This document shows, piece by piece, positions 53,824 through 63,730 of a DNA stretch of 64,000 bases. The position numbers and the translations under genes are program-made. The notes beneath the pieces were generated by a model. The model was not told the origin of the DNA. It was given only the letters and a program-made list of their open reading frames with translations, and did not search any database. This stretch comes from Nocardioides mesophilus (lineage in GTDB: Bacteria > Actinomycetota > Actinomycetes > Propionibacteriales > Nocardioidaceae). The stretch lies in assembly GCF_014395785.1 (NCBI RefSeq), contig NZ_CP060713.1, positions 1,330,501-1,394,500 on the forward strand. Reading direction: 5' to 3'. How positions within the stretch are numbered: the stretch's first letter is position 1; every line of letters starts with the position of its first letter.

Positions 53824-54278
53824 CAGGCGATCACCCGGGCCAGCGTGGTCAGCACGACGTCCCGGCTGGGCGCACCCGCGGCCCGGGAGACCTCACGGCC
53901 CGCGGCGTCCAGGATCAGCGTCGTGGGAGTCCGCAGCACGCCCAGGCGGCGGACCAGCTCGAGGTGGTGCTCGGCGTCGACCTCGACGTGCTCCACGCCC
54001 GGCACCGTCGCGGCGACGTCGGTGAGCACCCGCCGGGTGACGCGGCACGGCGCGCAGAAGGCCGAGGAGAACTGCAGCAGCGTGGCCCGCTCGCCCAACA
54101 CGTGGTCCAGGTCGCTGTCGGCCAGCACGCTCACCGGTTCCTGCCCTTCCGCTTCCGTGACGTCGGCTCCCTTCACGTGGTGGGTGCCGCGGAACCGGCC
54201 GTCGCGCGCGGCCCGGTAGAGGCCGAACGCGGTCGCCGCGACCAGCGCGACGACGAGGACCCAGGCACCTTGGCTCAT
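53823..54278 (-). CDS. membrane-anchored thioredoxin-like protein
   Basis: 151 residues: an N-terminal membrane anchor (AWVLVVALVAATAFGLYRAA) and a thioredoxin fold with the active-site SSAFCAPCRVTRRVL (CxxC), plus RTPTTLILD (cis-Pro). The domain probably faces outward. It is the first gene of the thioredoxin-phosphatase-YgfZ operon. Confidence 0.85.
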   Translation of the reverse strand: MSQGAWVLVVALVAATAFGLYRAARDGRFRGTHHVKGADVTEAEGQEPVSVLADSDLDHVLGERATLLQFSSAFCAPCRVTRRVLTDVAATVPGVEHVEVDAEHHLELVRRLGVLRTPTTLILDAAGREVSRAAGAPSRDVVLTTLARVIA

Positions 54279-54351
54279 GTTCGGATTCAACCACCGGCGG
54301 CCCGTCGGCATTCCGGGGGTCGCTGCCGCTGCCAGGGCCTATCGTCGGCGG

Positions 54352-54591
54352 GTGCCCGCCGCCCTCCTGCTCCTCGCCCTGGTCCTCGCGGCCGGAACGC
54401 TCGGTCGCACCGGCCGGCAGGGCGCGGTGGCCCTGGCGCTGCTCTCGGTGCTCTGGCTGCTGGCGAACTCCCCGATGGAGGGACCCACCCTCGTGCACGT
54501 GACCGGCTCTCACGGGCTCACCGGCGCCGACCTCACCGGTCTGGCCGGGCTCGCCCTGGCGCTCTGGCAGTGGCGCGAGACCTCCCACTGA
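54352..54591 (+). CDS. small membrane protein, 79 aa
   Basis: A short hydrophobic frame: AALLLLALVLAAGTLG, ALALLSVLWLLANSPMEG and LTGLAGLALALWQW, ending RETSH. The GTG at 54352 follows TATCGT by six bases, as in a leaderless start. An ATG at 54277 is in frame but overlaps the divergent thioredoxin start. No domain is recognised. Confidence 0.5.
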   Translation: MPAALLLLALVLAAGTLGRTGRQGAVALALLSVLWLLANSPMEGPTLVHVTGSHGLTGADLTGLAGLALALWQWRETSH

Positions 54592-54607
54592 CCTGCCCGC
54601 GGGCGGG

Positions 54608-55030
54608 CTACTGCGGCGCGCGGGCGATGTTGACCAGCCAGCTGACGCCGTACCGGTCCGTGCACATCCCGAAGAGGTCGTTCCAGGGGGACTCCCCCAG
54701 CGGCATCGTCACCGTGCCGCCGTCGGACAGCCTGTCCCAGCAGCCGCGCAGCCGCGCCTCGTCCTCGGCCTCCCCGCTCAGCGAGACCGAGTGCGGGCCG
54801 CCGGGGGTGAAGTCCATCCGGTTCGGGGTGTCGGAGGCCATCAGCACGAGGCCGTCCTCGGTGACCAGCATCGCGTGCATGATCTTGTCGGCCTCGGCCG
54901 GGTCGTCGCTGGCCCGGAACTCGGCGAAGGTGCTGGTGGTCAGCTCGCCGCCGAGGACCGACTGGTAGAACTCCATCGCCTCACGGGCGTTGTCCCGGAA
55001 GCCGAGGTAGGGGTTGAGTCGTGCGGTCAT
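54608..55030 (-). CDS. VOC-family (PhnB/glyoxalase-like) protein
   Basis: 140 residues: LNPYLGFRDNAREAMEFYQSVLG, then an IMHAMLVTEDGLVLMASD metal-binding pattern and a GMCTDRYGVSWLVNI end. This is the PhnB subgroup, whose members often lack a full set of metal ligands. The function is unknown. Confidence 0.8.
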   Translation of the reverse strand: MTARLNPYLGFRDNAREAMEFYQSVLGGELTTSTFAEFRASDDPAEADKIMHAMLVTEDGLVLMASDTPNRMDFTPGGPHSVSLSGEAEDEARLRGCWDRLSDGGTVTMPLGESPWNDLFGMCTDRYGVSWLVNIARAPQ

Positions 55031-55111
55031 GAGTGTGCTCCTCGCGTCGAAGGGTTCCTGCCAGGTATGACCGGACCTCGACGCCGGAGTCATCGCCCCC
55101 GGCAGGAACGC

Positions 55112-55411
55112 TCAGCCGCCGGCGAACGGCGGGAGCAGCTCGATGGTGTCCCCGGGGCGCACCGCCACCGCGGCCGGGTCGGCCGCCCCCACCGGACGGT
55201 CCCCGACCAGGACCGAGCAGACCCCCAGCACGTCGGGCAGCTTGGGCCGGTCCCGGTGCAGCCGGCGTACGTCGTCGAGCAGCTGCGCCAGTGACGTGCC
55301 GGAGCCGACCTCGACCCGGTCGGACTCCACCCCGGCGGCGGCGCGCGCGGCCGCCCAGTAGCGGACGACGACGGCGCCGGACTCGGACGGCTCGGACCCG
55401 GTGGTGCTCAC
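55112..55411 (-). CDS. MoaD/ThiS-family ubiquitin-like sulfur carrier
   Basis: 99 residues with a beta-grasp pattern and the C-terminal PPFAGG di-glycine, which is adenylated or thiocarboxylated in the family. GTG start. It is placed beside glnR, as in many actinobacteria, so it may be a molybdopterin-synthase small subunit or a separate sulfur carrier. Confidence 0.8.
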   Translation of the reverse strand: MSTTGSEPSESGAVVVRYWAAARAAAGVESDRVEVGSGTSLAQLLDDVRRLHRDRPKLPDVLGVCSVLVGDRPVGAADPAAVAVRPGDTIELLPPFAGG

Positions 55412-55522
55412 CTTCGGTATCCTGCCTCATCGAGACCGTCGCCCCGCGACCCCCTCGACGAATCGGTCGGCTCAACGGCGAGCCGGAGGCTGATCCCCGA
55501 GAGCCCCCGTCCGGGAGGTGCG

Positions 55523-56239
55523 ATGAGCGCCCTGCTGCTGCTGACGAGCACGACCCAGCCCTCCGCGGAGGTGCTGCCCGCCCTTGCCCTGCTGTCGCAC
55601 TCCGTGAAGATCCTGCCCGCCGAGGGCAGCGCGCTGCTCGACGCCCCGGAGGTGGACCTCGTCCTCGTCGACGGGCGCCAGGACCTCGCTCACGCCCGCG
55701 ACCTGTGCCGGCTGATCCGCACCACCGGCTCGGACAGCCCGGTGCTGCTGATCCTCACCGAGGGCGGCCTCGCGGTGGCCGCGGCCGACTGGGGCATGGA
55801 CGACGTGCTGCTGCTGACCGCCGGCCCCGCCGAGGTCGACGCCCGGATCCGGCTCGCGATCGGCCGGCTGGCCGCGAGCCGGGACGCCGACAACCCCGAG
55901 GCGCACATCATCCGCTCCGGCGAGGTCAGCGTCGACGACGCGACGTACACCGCCAAGCTCGGCGGCCGGCCGCTGGACCTGACGTTCAAGGAGTTCGAGC
56001 TGCTGAAGTACCTCGTGCAGCACCCCGGCCGGGTGTTCACGCGCGACCAGCTGCTGCAGGAGGTGTGGGGCTACGACTACTTCGGCGGCACCCGCACCGT
56101 CGACGTGCACGTCCGGCGGCTGCGCGCCAAGCTCGGCCCCGAGAACGAGACGCTGATCGGCACCGTCCGCAACGTCGGCTACCGCTTCGTCCTGCCGCCC
56201 AAGGAGACCGCCACGGAGCGGGAGCCGGCCGACCGCTGA
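55523..56239 (+). CDS. glnR: GlnR-type nitrogen-metabolism regulator
   Basis: 238 residues of the OmpR-type response-regulator architecture: receiver-like domain (residues 1-115), then winged helix ([58 protein letters not shown]). The receiver lacks the normal acidic pocket, as in actinobacterial GlnR, an orphan regulator needing no kinase. The position between MoaD and MshD genes supports the identity. Confidence 0.9.
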   Translation: MSALLLLTSTTQPSAEVLPALALLSHSVKILPAEGSALLDAPEVDLVLVDGRQDLAHARDLCRLIRTTGSDSPVLLILTEGGLAVAAADWGMDDVLLLTAGPAEVDARIRLAIGRLAASRDADNPEAHIIRSGEVSVDDATYTAKLGGRPLDLTFKEFELLKYLVQHPGRVFTRDQLLQEVWGYDYFGGTRTVDVHVRRLRAKLGPENETLIGTVRNVGYRFVLPPKETATEREPADR

Positions 56240-56480
56240 GGCCCCGGGCGGTGCCGGCCGCCGACGGCGGCGACATGGACGGTGACCCCCACCGGTGGGA
56301 CCTCGGTCCTCCCGATGACAACCGGGCCACCTCACCGGGCCCGACCGGGTGAGTCGGAGCAGGGACCGGAGTAGGTCGTTGGGTGCAGCAGACCTCGCCG
56401 ATCGGGTAATTCTGCGTCTCCCCTCGTTTGTCCCTGCCCGACATGGGGCCATATTCGAGGGAAGTCTTTGGGGGGCTGAT

Positions 56481-57182
56481 ATGAGCACAGTGATGGTGGT
56501 CGACGACGAGGAGCGCATCCGCGAGATGCTCACCCGGATGTTGACCTCGGAGGGACACACGACGGTCACCGCGACTGACGGCCTGCAGGCCCTGCAGGCG
56601 CTGGCGCGGCGAGACGTCGACCTGATTCTGCTGGACCTGGTGATGCCGAACAGTCACGGCATGCGGGTCCTGATGGACCTGCACGCGCGGGGCTCGACGA
56701 CGCCTGTCATCGTGCTCTCCGCGGTCTCGGACGTCTCCGCGCGCGTCGAGGCGTTCGGCCTCGGCGCGGTCGACTTCGTCGGGAAGCCGTTCCACAGCGC
56801 GGAGCTGGTGGCCCGGGTAAGGCGCCACCTGACCGCGCGAGCGGTGCCCGCCACGATCCCACGGGTGCCGGAGCAGCGGAGAAAGCCCGAGGGCCGGTTC
56901 CTGGTCGCCGGCGGCATCGAGCTCGACCTCGACCGGCGCCGCGCACACCACCGCGGCCAGCAGGTCAGCCTGACCGAACGCGAGTTCTCGCTGCTGGCGC
57001 ACCTGATGCGACGCCAGGGCGAGGTGTGCTCGCGCACCGAGCTGCTGCACAGCGTGTGGGGGCTCGATTTCGACCCGGGAACCAACGTGATCGAGGCCTG
57101 CGTGCGCCGGTTGCGCTGCAAGCTCCGCGAGCTCCCGGTCGAGACGGTCCGGTCGGTCGGGTACTGCTTCGACGCGGCGTGA
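56481..57182 (+). CDS. OmpR-type response regulator
   Basis: 233 residues. Receiver domain with acidic pocket DDEER, phospho-acceptor Asp in LILLDLVMPN, and the Lys in VGKPFHSAEL; then a winged helix (LTEREFSLLAHLMRRQGEV, VWGLDFDPGTNVIEACVRRLRCKL). The GGGGGG site before the ATG is strong. Its stop overlaps the kinase start (GTGA), so it pairs with the adjacent histidine kinase. Confidence 0.9.
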   Translation: MSTVMVVDDEERIREMLTRMLTSEGHTTVTATDGLQALQALARRDVDLILLDLVMPNSHGMRVLMDLHARGSTTPVIVLSAVSDVSARVEAFGLGAVDFVGKPFHSAELVARVRRHLTARAVPATIPRVPEQRRKPEGRFLVAGGIELDLDRRRAHHRGQQVSLTEREFSLLAHLMRRQGEVCSRTELLHSVWGLDFDPGTNVIEACVRRLRCKLRELPVETVRSVGYCFDAA

Positions 57183-58255
57183 CGACGATCTCCGGGGCGG
57201 AGCTCGCGGAGCCCTCGGGCTTCCCGCGCCCCGCCCAGCGGCTCCTGGTCCCGTGGTTGGCGGTGTCGGCCGTCTGCTTCTGGTGGATGTGCACGACGCC
57301 CGGCGCGGAGGTGGTGCCCTACCACCTGGTCTGGATCACCTTCGCGCTCGCCTACGGCTTCGAGCCGTGGCCGGTGCCGAGGACGCTGATCTCGCTCACC
57401 GTCATCAGCGTGCTCACCGGCGGAGTGCTCGTCGCCCGGGCGGCTGACGGCGCGATGAACTGGGAGGAGACGACCGAGATCCCGCTGATGCTCGTGCTCG
57501 CGCTGCTGGTCGTCTGGCACGTCCAGCGACGTGCCGCCGTGACGCGCACCGCGGTCACGCTGGCACAGCGGGCGGCCACCGCGGCCACCCGGCGGGAATG
57601 GCTCGGTCGGCTCACCTCGCACGAGATGCGCACCCCGTTGACGATCGCCTCCGGGTACGTCGACCTGCTCTACGAGCGCGAGGACCGGCCGGACCGGCTC
57701 GCCGACCTGAGCGTCGTACGCGACGAGCTCGGCCGGCTGGCACGCGCCGGGGACCGGCTGCTTCGGATGATCCGGCTGCAGGACCCGCTGCCGCGCTCGC
57801 CCGTCGACATCGACGACCTGCTCGAGGAGACCGCACAGCGGTGGTCCTCGGTCGCGGCGCGCCGGTGGCTCGTCGAGACCAGCGCCGGCTCGGTGAGCGC
57901 CTCACCCGAACGGCTGCGGGCCTGCCTGGACACCCTGATCGAGAACGCGCTGCGCTACACCCGCGAGGAGGACACGGTGCGGCTGGTGGCCTTCCGCCAC
58001 GACGGTCAGCTGTGGATGGGGGTGGCCGACTCCGGACCGGGCCTCACCGACGAGGTCGCGCGGCGGATCAACTCCCGTTCCTCGCGCACGTGGGAGGTCC
58101 CGGTGGAGGCGGCGAAGCCCGACCCGCTCTCCCGGACCGGCCTCGGGATCGGGCTGGTCCAGGACATCCTCGACTCACGGCGGGGGCGGGTGCTCGCCGG
58201 CCGGTCGCGCGAGGGCGGCGCCCTGGTCATGACGCGCTCCCCACTGCTGCTCTGA
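57179..58255 (+). CDS. membrane sensor histidine kinase
   Basis: 358 residues. Two or three N-terminal membrane segments (LLVPWLAVSAVCFWW, LISLTVISVLTGGVLVA, LMLVLALLVVW), then HisKA (SHEMRTPLTIASGYVDLLY, phospho-His) and HATPase (IENALRYTREED N box; VADSGPGLTDE; TGLGIGLVQDIL). GTG start overlapping the response-regulator stop. The signal is unknown. Confidence 0.9.
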   Translation: MTTISGAELAEPSGFPRPAQRLLVPWLAVSAVCFWWMCTTPGAEVVPYHLVWITFALAYGFEPWPVPRTLISLTVISVLTGGVLVARAADGAMNWEETTEIPLMLVLALLVVWHVQRRAAVTRTAVTLAQRAATAATRREWLGRLTSHEMRTPLTIASGYVDLLYEREDRPDRLADLSVVRDELGRLARAGDRLLRMIRLQDPLPRSPVDIDDLLEETAQRWSSVAARRWLVETSAGSVSASPERLRACLDTLIENALRYTREEDTVRLVAFRHDGQLWMGVADSGPGLTDEVARRINSRSSRTWEVPVEAAKPDPLSRTGLGIGLVQDILDSRRGRVLAGRSREGGALVMTRSPLLL

Positions 58256-58897
58256 CGCCACCGCGGGGCGCGCCGGCCCCGAGACCTGACCGCGCAGCAT
58301 GCCCCGGAGCCCGAGCCCGGTCGAGAACGCCATCGTCAGCGCCATCACCACCCCGCCGAGCACACCGATCAGCACCATCAGCACCACCGGCTGACCGGCG
58401 TGCCACAACGGGGCGGCCACGGCCATGAAGGTCAGCAGCCCCAGCATCCAGGCCAGCGCGGTGACACCGACCCAGACACCCGAGCGCTGGAGGTGCCGGC
58501 GCAGCTCCAGCCACTGGAACGTCCCGATGGACAGGAGCATCACCAGGACGCCGACCGCTCCCAGGGTGCCGACCAGCGCCGTCGGCCAGGAGCGCCAGAC
58601 CTCGGTGAACGTGCTCGGCGCCAGCCCGAGCAGCCAGACGAGAGCCGTCGACCCGGCGGTCAGGCCGATCCAGCGGTGCCGGTCCAGCCGAGGGAGCACC
58701 CCGCGCAGGACGCGGGCCTGGGACAGGCCGAGCAGGGCGCCCTCCACCGCGCCGGCGGCCACCATGGCGACGAGAAGCGGCAGACCCGACCCGTCGTGCA
58801 GCAGCACCGCCACGGTCGCGGGCACCGTGAAGCCGACCAGCTCACCGATCGTCACCGTGATCGTCCAGTCCCGCAGGGGCGCGTGCTGCCAGCTCAC
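58175..58897 (-). CDS. integral membrane protein
   Basis: 240 residues with about six membrane segments (LVGFTVPATVAVLLHD, LLVAMVAAGAVEGALLG, ALVGTLGAVGVLVMLLS, VGVTALAWMLGLLTFM, PVVLMVLIGVLGGVVM). GTG start at 58897, supported by its 4-base overlap (GTGA) with the upstream gene's stop. The last 81 bases overlap the opposite-strand kinase 3' end. Unknown function. Confidence 0.6.
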   Translation of the reverse strand: MSWQHAPLRDWTITVTIGELVGFTVPATVAVLLHDGSGLPLLVAMVAAGAVEGALLGLSQARVLRGVLPRLDRHRWIGLTAGSTALVWLLGLAPSTFTEVWRSWPTALVGTLGAVGVLVMLLSIGTFQWLELRRHLQRSGVWVGVTALAWMLGLLTFMAVAAPLWHAGQPVVLMVLIGVLGGVVMALTMAFSTGLGLRGMLRGQVSGPARPAVASEQQWGARHDQGAALARPAGEHPPPP

Positions 58898-59175
58898 CCT
58901 TCCAGGCTGGCCGCGTCGCCCCGGTGCCGCAGCGGACCGAGGTAGGCAGCCTCGATGACCTTGGTCCTCCGCTGCGGCCGCCCGGCAGGCGGGGTCTCCC
59001 CGGGCGAGGTGGCGCGCTGAACCGGGATCGCCAGCACCGGCGGCGGCTCCGGGGAGCGCTCCGCGCGCCGCACCGCCGCCGGCAGCCCGTCCTCGAGCCG
59101 GGCCATCCACAGCAGGAACGCCAGGCCGGCCCACGGGAACACCGTCACCAGGGCCAGCACGCTCAGCAGGTCCAT
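58894..59175 (-). CDS. small single-pass membrane protein
   Basis: 93 residues: an N-terminal membrane segment (LLSVLALVTVFPWAGLAFLLW) followed by a charged, Pro-rich cytoplasmic tail (EPPPVLAIPVQRATSPGE). It overlaps the next membrane protein by four bases, so both are translated together. No domain is recognised. Confidence 0.55.
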   Translation of the reverse strand: MDLLSVLALVTVFPWAGLAFLLWMARLEDGLPAAVRRAERSPEPPPVLAIPVQRATSPGETPPAGRPQRRTKVIEAAYLGPLRHRGDAASLEG

Positions 59176-59210
59176 CTCGCCTCTTCCCCGGAGAACCTAG
59201 GGTGGGGCGC

Positions 59211-60167
59211 ATGGGTCCCACCGAGCCGGCAGCCACCGACGACACCGCCAGGGCCGGCCACGTGACCCCGGTCGCGCTGGACGACTTCGACTGGTCCGCC
59301 GACTACGGGCCGGCGGCACGGCTGCGGACGACCCTCGAGGCCGCCACCAGCACCGACGGGGCGTCGCCGCTCGACGAGGCGGCGCTGCTCCGGCTGCGCC
59401 ACGAGGGACTCGCCGGCTCCTCGCTGTGGCTGGGCGACCCACCGGCCGAGGGCTTCGCCTGGTTGCACGTCGAGGCCGGCGAGCTCGCCCTCGACGTGGC
59501 GGTCGACCCGGCGCACCGCCGGACCGGCCTGGGCACGGCACTGGTCGAGGCGGCGCTGGCCGGGACCGACCGGCTGCCGGTCAACGCCTGGGCCCACGGC
59601 AACCACCCGGGGGCGGCGGCGCTGGCGGCCGGCCACGGCTTCGAGCGGGTGCGCGACCTGTGGGTGATGAGGCGCCCCACGTCGCAGGAGCTGCCGCCGC
59701 TGCGTGACATCGACGGCATCGACGTACGCCCGTTCGTGCCGGGGCAGGACGAGGAGGCCTTCCTCGCGCTCAACGCCGAGGCCTTCGCCGGGCACCCCGA
59801 GCAGGGCCGGATGACCCGCGCGGACCTCGACCAGCGGATGGCCGAGGCGTGGTTCGACCCGGGCGGCTTCTTCGTCGCGGAGCCGTCCGACGACCGGGGG
59901 AACCTGATCGGCTTCCACTGGACCAAGGTGCACGACGAGTCCCCCGGCATCGGGGAGGTGTACGTCGTCGGAGTGTCGCCGCACGCGCAGGGCTCGGGTC
60001 TCGGCCGGTTGCTGACCCGGACCGGGCTGGACCACCTCGCGCGGCGCGGGCTCACGGAGGTGCTGCTCTACGTCGAGGCCGACAACGCGCCGGCCCGGGC
60101 GGTCTACGAGCGGCTGGGGTTCAGCCACGCCGACGCCGACACCCACGTCCAGTACCGCCGCGGCTGA
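59211..60167 (+). CDS. mshD: mycothiol synthase
   Basis: 318 residues, two GNAT domains. The N-terminal acetyl-CoA loop is LDVAVDPAHRRTGLGTAL; the C-terminal one is VYVVGVSPHAQGSGLGRLL, then EVLLYVEADNAPARAVYERLGF. It acetylates Cys-GlcN-Ins, the last step of mycothiol biosynthesis. TAGGGT lies seven bases before the ATG, consistent with a leaderless start. The MoaD-GlnR-MshD-PPK order is usual for actinobacteria. Confidence 0.9.
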   Translation: MGPTEPAATDDTARAGHVTPVALDDFDWSADYGPAARLRTTLEAATSTDGASPLDEAALLRLRHEGLAGSSLWLGDPPAEGFAWLHVEAGELALDVAVDPAHRRTGLGTALVEAALAGTDRLPVNAWAHGNHPGAAALAAGHGFERVRDLWVMRRPTSQELPPLRDIDGIDVRPFVPGQDEEAFLALNAEAFAGHPEQGRMTRADLDQRMAEAWFDPGGFFVAEPSDDRGNLIGFHWTKVHDESPGIGEVYVVGVSPHAQGSGLGRLLTRTGLDHLARRGLTEVLLYVEADNAPARAVYERLGFSHADADTHVQYRRG

Positions 60168-60242
60168 TCGGCGAGCCGGCGCCCCCGCGACTGCCGGCGC
60201 GACCGCGCCCACTGCCGGCGGCGGCCCGAGGGCGGCGGCCGG

Positions 60243-61297
60243 TCAGCCGTGCAGGGCGGACTTCAGCCGGTCGGCGATCTCGGTGACCGCGGCCCGCTGG
60301 GTCCGGCCGGCGCCGACGACGTTGAAGAAGCCGTGGATGAAGCCCGGGTAGCGGCGCAGCGACACCTCGAGGCCCTCGTCGAAGAGCCGGCGAGCCCACG
60401 CCTCGCCCTCGTCGCGCAGCGGGTCGAACCCGGCGGTCACCACCAGCGCCGGGGCGAGGCCCTCGGGGAGCTTCTCGGTGTAGGCGACCGAGACCAACGG
60501 GTCGCGCCGGTCGGTCCCCGGCGGCAGGTAGAGCTCGTCGGCGAGGTCGATGAACTCGTCGGTGAGGTAGAACCCGCGACCGAACATCGAGCGGCTGCCG
60601 GAGGGGTCCGCGAAGTTGGTGACCGGGTAGACCAGCAGCTGGAACCGGCACGGCACACCGGCCTCGGCGGCCTTGATCGCGACGACCGCCGACAGGTAGC
60701 CGCCGGCCGAGTCGCCGCCGACAGCGATCCGCGCCGGGTCAGCGCCCAGCGCGTCGGCGTGCTCGACCGCCCACTGGTAGGCCGCCCAGCTGTCGTCCAC
60801 CGCGGCCGGGTACACGTGCTCGGGCGAGAGCCGGTAGTCCACCGCCAGCACGCGTACGTCGCCGCGCTCGGCCAGCAGCCGGCACGGGCCGTCGTGGCTC
60901 TCGAGGTCGCCGTAGATCATCCCGCCGCCGTGCAGGAACACCAGCAGCGGCGAGCGCTCCGCCCGGCCGAGCCGCGACCGGGGGTGTAGAGCCGGGCTGC
61001 GAGCGGACCCTCGGCGCCGGGGAACCGGAGGTCCTCGACGGTGCCGATCGGCAGGCCGCTGCCGGCCAGCCGGGACTGCCGCACGATCGCCCGGCGGCCG
61101 TGCTCGACCGGCAGCGTCTCCGCCGAGGCCTCGCGCAGCACCTCCTTGAGCCGCAGCAGCCACTGGGTCTCGACGTCGAGCACCTGACCGTCGAGAACGA
61201 CCGGGCGGCCGGCGAGCCGGCGCATCAACGGCTCCGGCAGGGCCATCAGGGCCCGGAAGGCGGCAGCCTCGAGACGGGCGGGCGCAGGGGGTGCCAT
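60243..61297 (-). pseudogene. HSL-family alpha/beta-hydrolase, broken by a 1-base frameshift
   Basis: The N-terminal frame ([36 protein letters not shown]) and the C-terminal frame (LLVFLHGGGMIYGDLESHD, VGGDSAGGYLSAV with catalytic Ser, then FDPLRDEGEAW and FIHGFFNVV with His) lie in different frames, joining between 60962 and 60984. That stretch includes a run of five G (60980-60984 on the plus strand). One inserted base gives a normal hormone-sensitive-lipase-type esterase of about 350 residues. Confidence 0.85.
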
Positions 61298-61327
61298 GCG
61301 GGCAACCTACCCGGAGCGTTACCACTC

Positions 61328-61349
61328 GTTCACGTGGCGGTGTCACGAT
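61328..61349 (+). promoter_or_regulatory. possible PHO box upstream of ppk
   Basis: GTTCACGTGGC (61328-61338) closely matches the 11-bp PhoP unit known from streptomycetes (GTTCACCCGGC). A weaker second unit follows (GGTGTCACGAT). It overlaps the polyphosphate-kinase leader, seven bases from the start. Confidence 0.35.
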
Positions 61350-61355
61350 GCAGGT

Positions 61356-63503
61356 ATGACCGTCGACCGGCCGTTGTCCGTGGTTCCCGAAGAGACCTTC
61401 GAGATAGAGCCTCCCTACGACCTCGCTGCCGTCGACCTGCCCGAGGACCGGTTCCTCGACCGGGAGCTGTCGTGGCTGCACTTCAACACCCGGGTGCTCG
61501 AGCTCGCCGAGGACCCGAGCGTGCCGCTGCTGGAGCGGGTCCGGTTCCTGGCCATCTTCGCCACCAACCTCGATGAGTTCTTCATGGTCCGGGTGGCCGG
61601 CCTGAAGCGCCGGATCGCCGCCGGCGTGGCCGTGCCGGGGGCCTCGGGGCTGATGCCCCGTGAGGTGCTGGACCGGATCTGGGCCACCACCGGCGCGCTG
61701 ATGCAGCGGCACGCCACGGTGTTCCGCGAGGAGATCGTGCCGCTGCTCGCCGAGCACGAGATCGAGGTGCTGCGCTGGGCCGAGCTCGACCGCGAGGAGC
61801 AGCGGCACTGCAAGAAGCTGTTCCGGGACCGGGTCTTCCCGGTGCTGACCCCGCTGGCGGTCGACCCGGCCCACCCGTTCCCCTACATCTCCGGGCTGTC
61901 GCTGAACCTCGCGGTGCTGGTCCGCAACCCGAAGACCGGCAAGGAGCACTTCGCCCGCGTGAAGGTGCCGCCGATCTTCAACCGGTTCGTGCCGGTCGGC
62001 GAGCTGCGGTTCGTGCCGCTCGAGGACGTCATCGCCGAGCACCTCAAGCGACTCTTCCCCGGCATGGAGGTGCTCGGCAGCCACACCTTCCGGGTCACCC
62101 GCAACGAGGACCTCGAGGTCGAGGAGGACGACGCGGAGAACCTGCTCGCGGCGCTCGAGAAGGAGCTGCTGCGCCGCCGGTTCGGTCCGCCGGTGCGCCT
62201 CGAGGTCGAGGACACCATGGACGACCACATCCTCGAGCTGCTGGTCAGCGAGCTCGGGGTCTCCGCGGCCGAGGTGGTCCGGCTGACCGGACCGCTGGAC
62301 CTCAGCGGTCTCAACGACATCGCCGACATCGACCGGGCGGAGCTGAAGTTCCCCGCGTTCGTGCCGTCCACCCACACCCAGCTCGCGCCGGTCGAGTCGG
62401 CCTCCCCGGTCGACGTCTTCAAGGCGTTGAAGCGCAACGACGTACTCCTGCACCACCCTTATGACTCGTTCGCCACCTCGGTGCAGCGCTTCATCGAGCA
62501 GGCCGCCGCCGACCCGCAGGTGCTGGCGATCAAGCAGACGCTCTACCGCACCTCCGGCGACTCCCCGATCATCGACGCCCTCGTCGACGCCGCCGACGCC
62601 GGCAAGCAGGTGCTGGTGCTCGTGGAGATCAAGGCCCGCTTCGACGAGCAGGCCAACATCCGCTGGGCGCGCAAGCTCGAGCACGCCGGCTGCCACGTGG
62701 TCTACGGCCTGGTCGGCCTGAAGACGCACTGCAAGCTGGCGATGGTGGTCCGCGACGAGCCGGAGGGGATCCGCCGCTACGTGCACATCGGCACCGGCAA
62801 CTACAACCCCAAGACCGCGCGGATGTACGAAGACTTCGGGCTGCTCACCGCCCACGACGGGATCGGCGAGGACGTCGCGCACCTGTTCAACAACCTCTCC
62901 GGCTTCTCCCGCAACGCGACCTACGAGAACCTGCTGGTCGCCCCGGACTCGGTGCGCAGCGGGCTGCTCGCACAGGTCGAGCAGGAGATCGTCCACCACG
63001 GCGCCGGCCGGCCCGCCCGGATCCGGATCAAGGCCAACTCCATCGTCGACGAGGCCACCATCGACGCGCTCTACCGCGCCTCGCGGGCCGGCGTGCCGGT
63101 CGACCTGCTCACGCGCGGGATCTGCGCGCTGAAGCCCGGCGTCCCCGGGCTCTCCGAGACCGTGCGCGTCCGCTCGGTCCTCGGCCGCTTCCTCGAGCAC
63201 AGCCGGATCTTCTGGTTCGAGAACGGCGGAGCGCCGCGCACCTGGATCGGCTCGGCCGACCTGATGCACCGCAACCTCGACCGCCGCGTCGAGGCCCTCG
63301 TCGAGCTGCCGGGCAGCCGCCAGGTCGACGAGGTGGGCCGGCTGCTCGACCTCTCCTTCGACGACGGTACGGCGTCGTGGTGGCTCGAGGCCGACGGCAC
63401 CTGGACCCGCCACCACCGGGCCGAGGACGGCACCGCGCTGCGCGACCTGCAGTCGACGCTGATCGCCACCAAGCGCCGCCGCCGGAGCTCGTCGCCTTCG
63501 TGA
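61356..63503 (+). CDS. ppk: polyphosphate kinase (PPK1)
   Basis: 715 residues, full length. Order: N-domain ([19 protein letters not shown]), head domain, then the catalytic domains ([75 protein letters not shown]). The phospho-His motifs are the [13 protein letters not shown] His and the HIGTGNYN region. It makes polyphosphate reversibly from ATP. ATG at 61356 ([10 protein letters not shown]). An upstream 20-residue extension to 61296 overlaps the esterase start. Confidence 0.95.
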   Translation: MTVDRPLSVVPEETFEIEPPYDLAAVDLPEDRFLDRELSWLHFNTRVLELAEDPSVPLLERVRFLAIFATNLDEFFMVRVAGLKRRIAAGVAVPGASGLMPREVLDRIWATTGALMQRHATVFREEIVPLLAEHEIEVLRWAELDREEQRHCKKLFRDRVFPVLTPLAVDPAHPFPYISGLSLNLAVLVRNPKTGKEHFARVKVPPIFNRFVPVGELRFVPLEDVIAEHLKRLFPGMEVLGSHTFRVTRNEDLEVEEDDAENLLAALEKELLRRRFGPPVRLEVEDTMDDHILELLVSELGVSAAEVVRLTGPLDLSGLNDIADIDRAELKFPAFVPSTHTQLAPVESASPVDVFKALKRNDVLLHHPYDSFATSVQRFIEQAAADPQVLAIKQTLYRTSGDSPIIDALVDAADAGKQVLVLVEIKARFDEQANIRWARKLEHAGCHVVYGLVGLKTHCKLAMVVRDEPEGIRRYVHIGTGNYNPKTARMYEDFGLLTAHDGIGEDVAHLFNNLSGFSRNATYENLLVAPDSVRSGLLAQVEQEIVHHGAGRPARIRIKANSIVDEATIDALYRASRAGVPVDLLTRGICALKPGVPGLSETVRVRSVLGRFLEHSRIFWFENGGAPRTWIGSADLMHRNLDRRVEALVELPGSRQVDEVGRLLDLSFDDGTASWWLEADGTWTRHHRAEDGTALRDLQSTLIATKRRRRSSSPS

Positions 63504-63539
63504 GGTTCGCCCGCCAACGAGCGGGTTGTCGTAAAAAGT

Positions 63540-63730
63540 GTCGATGAACCCTCAAGTGCCGCTCCGGGGACGCCGAACCTCCCTGTGACGGAACCTGCCG
63601 CCGCACCCGTGCAGGTCGCCGTGAGTTCACCACAGATGTCGACGTTACCCACCGAAGCGTGGGAGTCAGCGGCTTGCTGGGAGGCACAGCCGACGACCAC
63701 CTTCACCAGGCCTTGGGAGGGGCCTCAGTG
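63540..63730 (+). ncRNA. long structured-looking 5' leader of the CAP gene
   Basis: About 190 bases between the ppk end and the CAP-domain start, too long for a simple leader. Segments CGGGGACGCCGAACC and GTCAGCGGCTTGCTGGGAGGCA recall parts of the actinobacterial c-di-AMP (ydaO) riboswitch that precedes cell-wall hydrolase and CAP genes, but the full consensus is not clear by eye. Low confidence. Confidence 0.3.

Noticed and set aside
61356-63416. long minus-strand open frame joined to the esterase C-terminal part
   Set aside because: Only 60243-61297 has esterase motifs; the rest is antisense to ppk.
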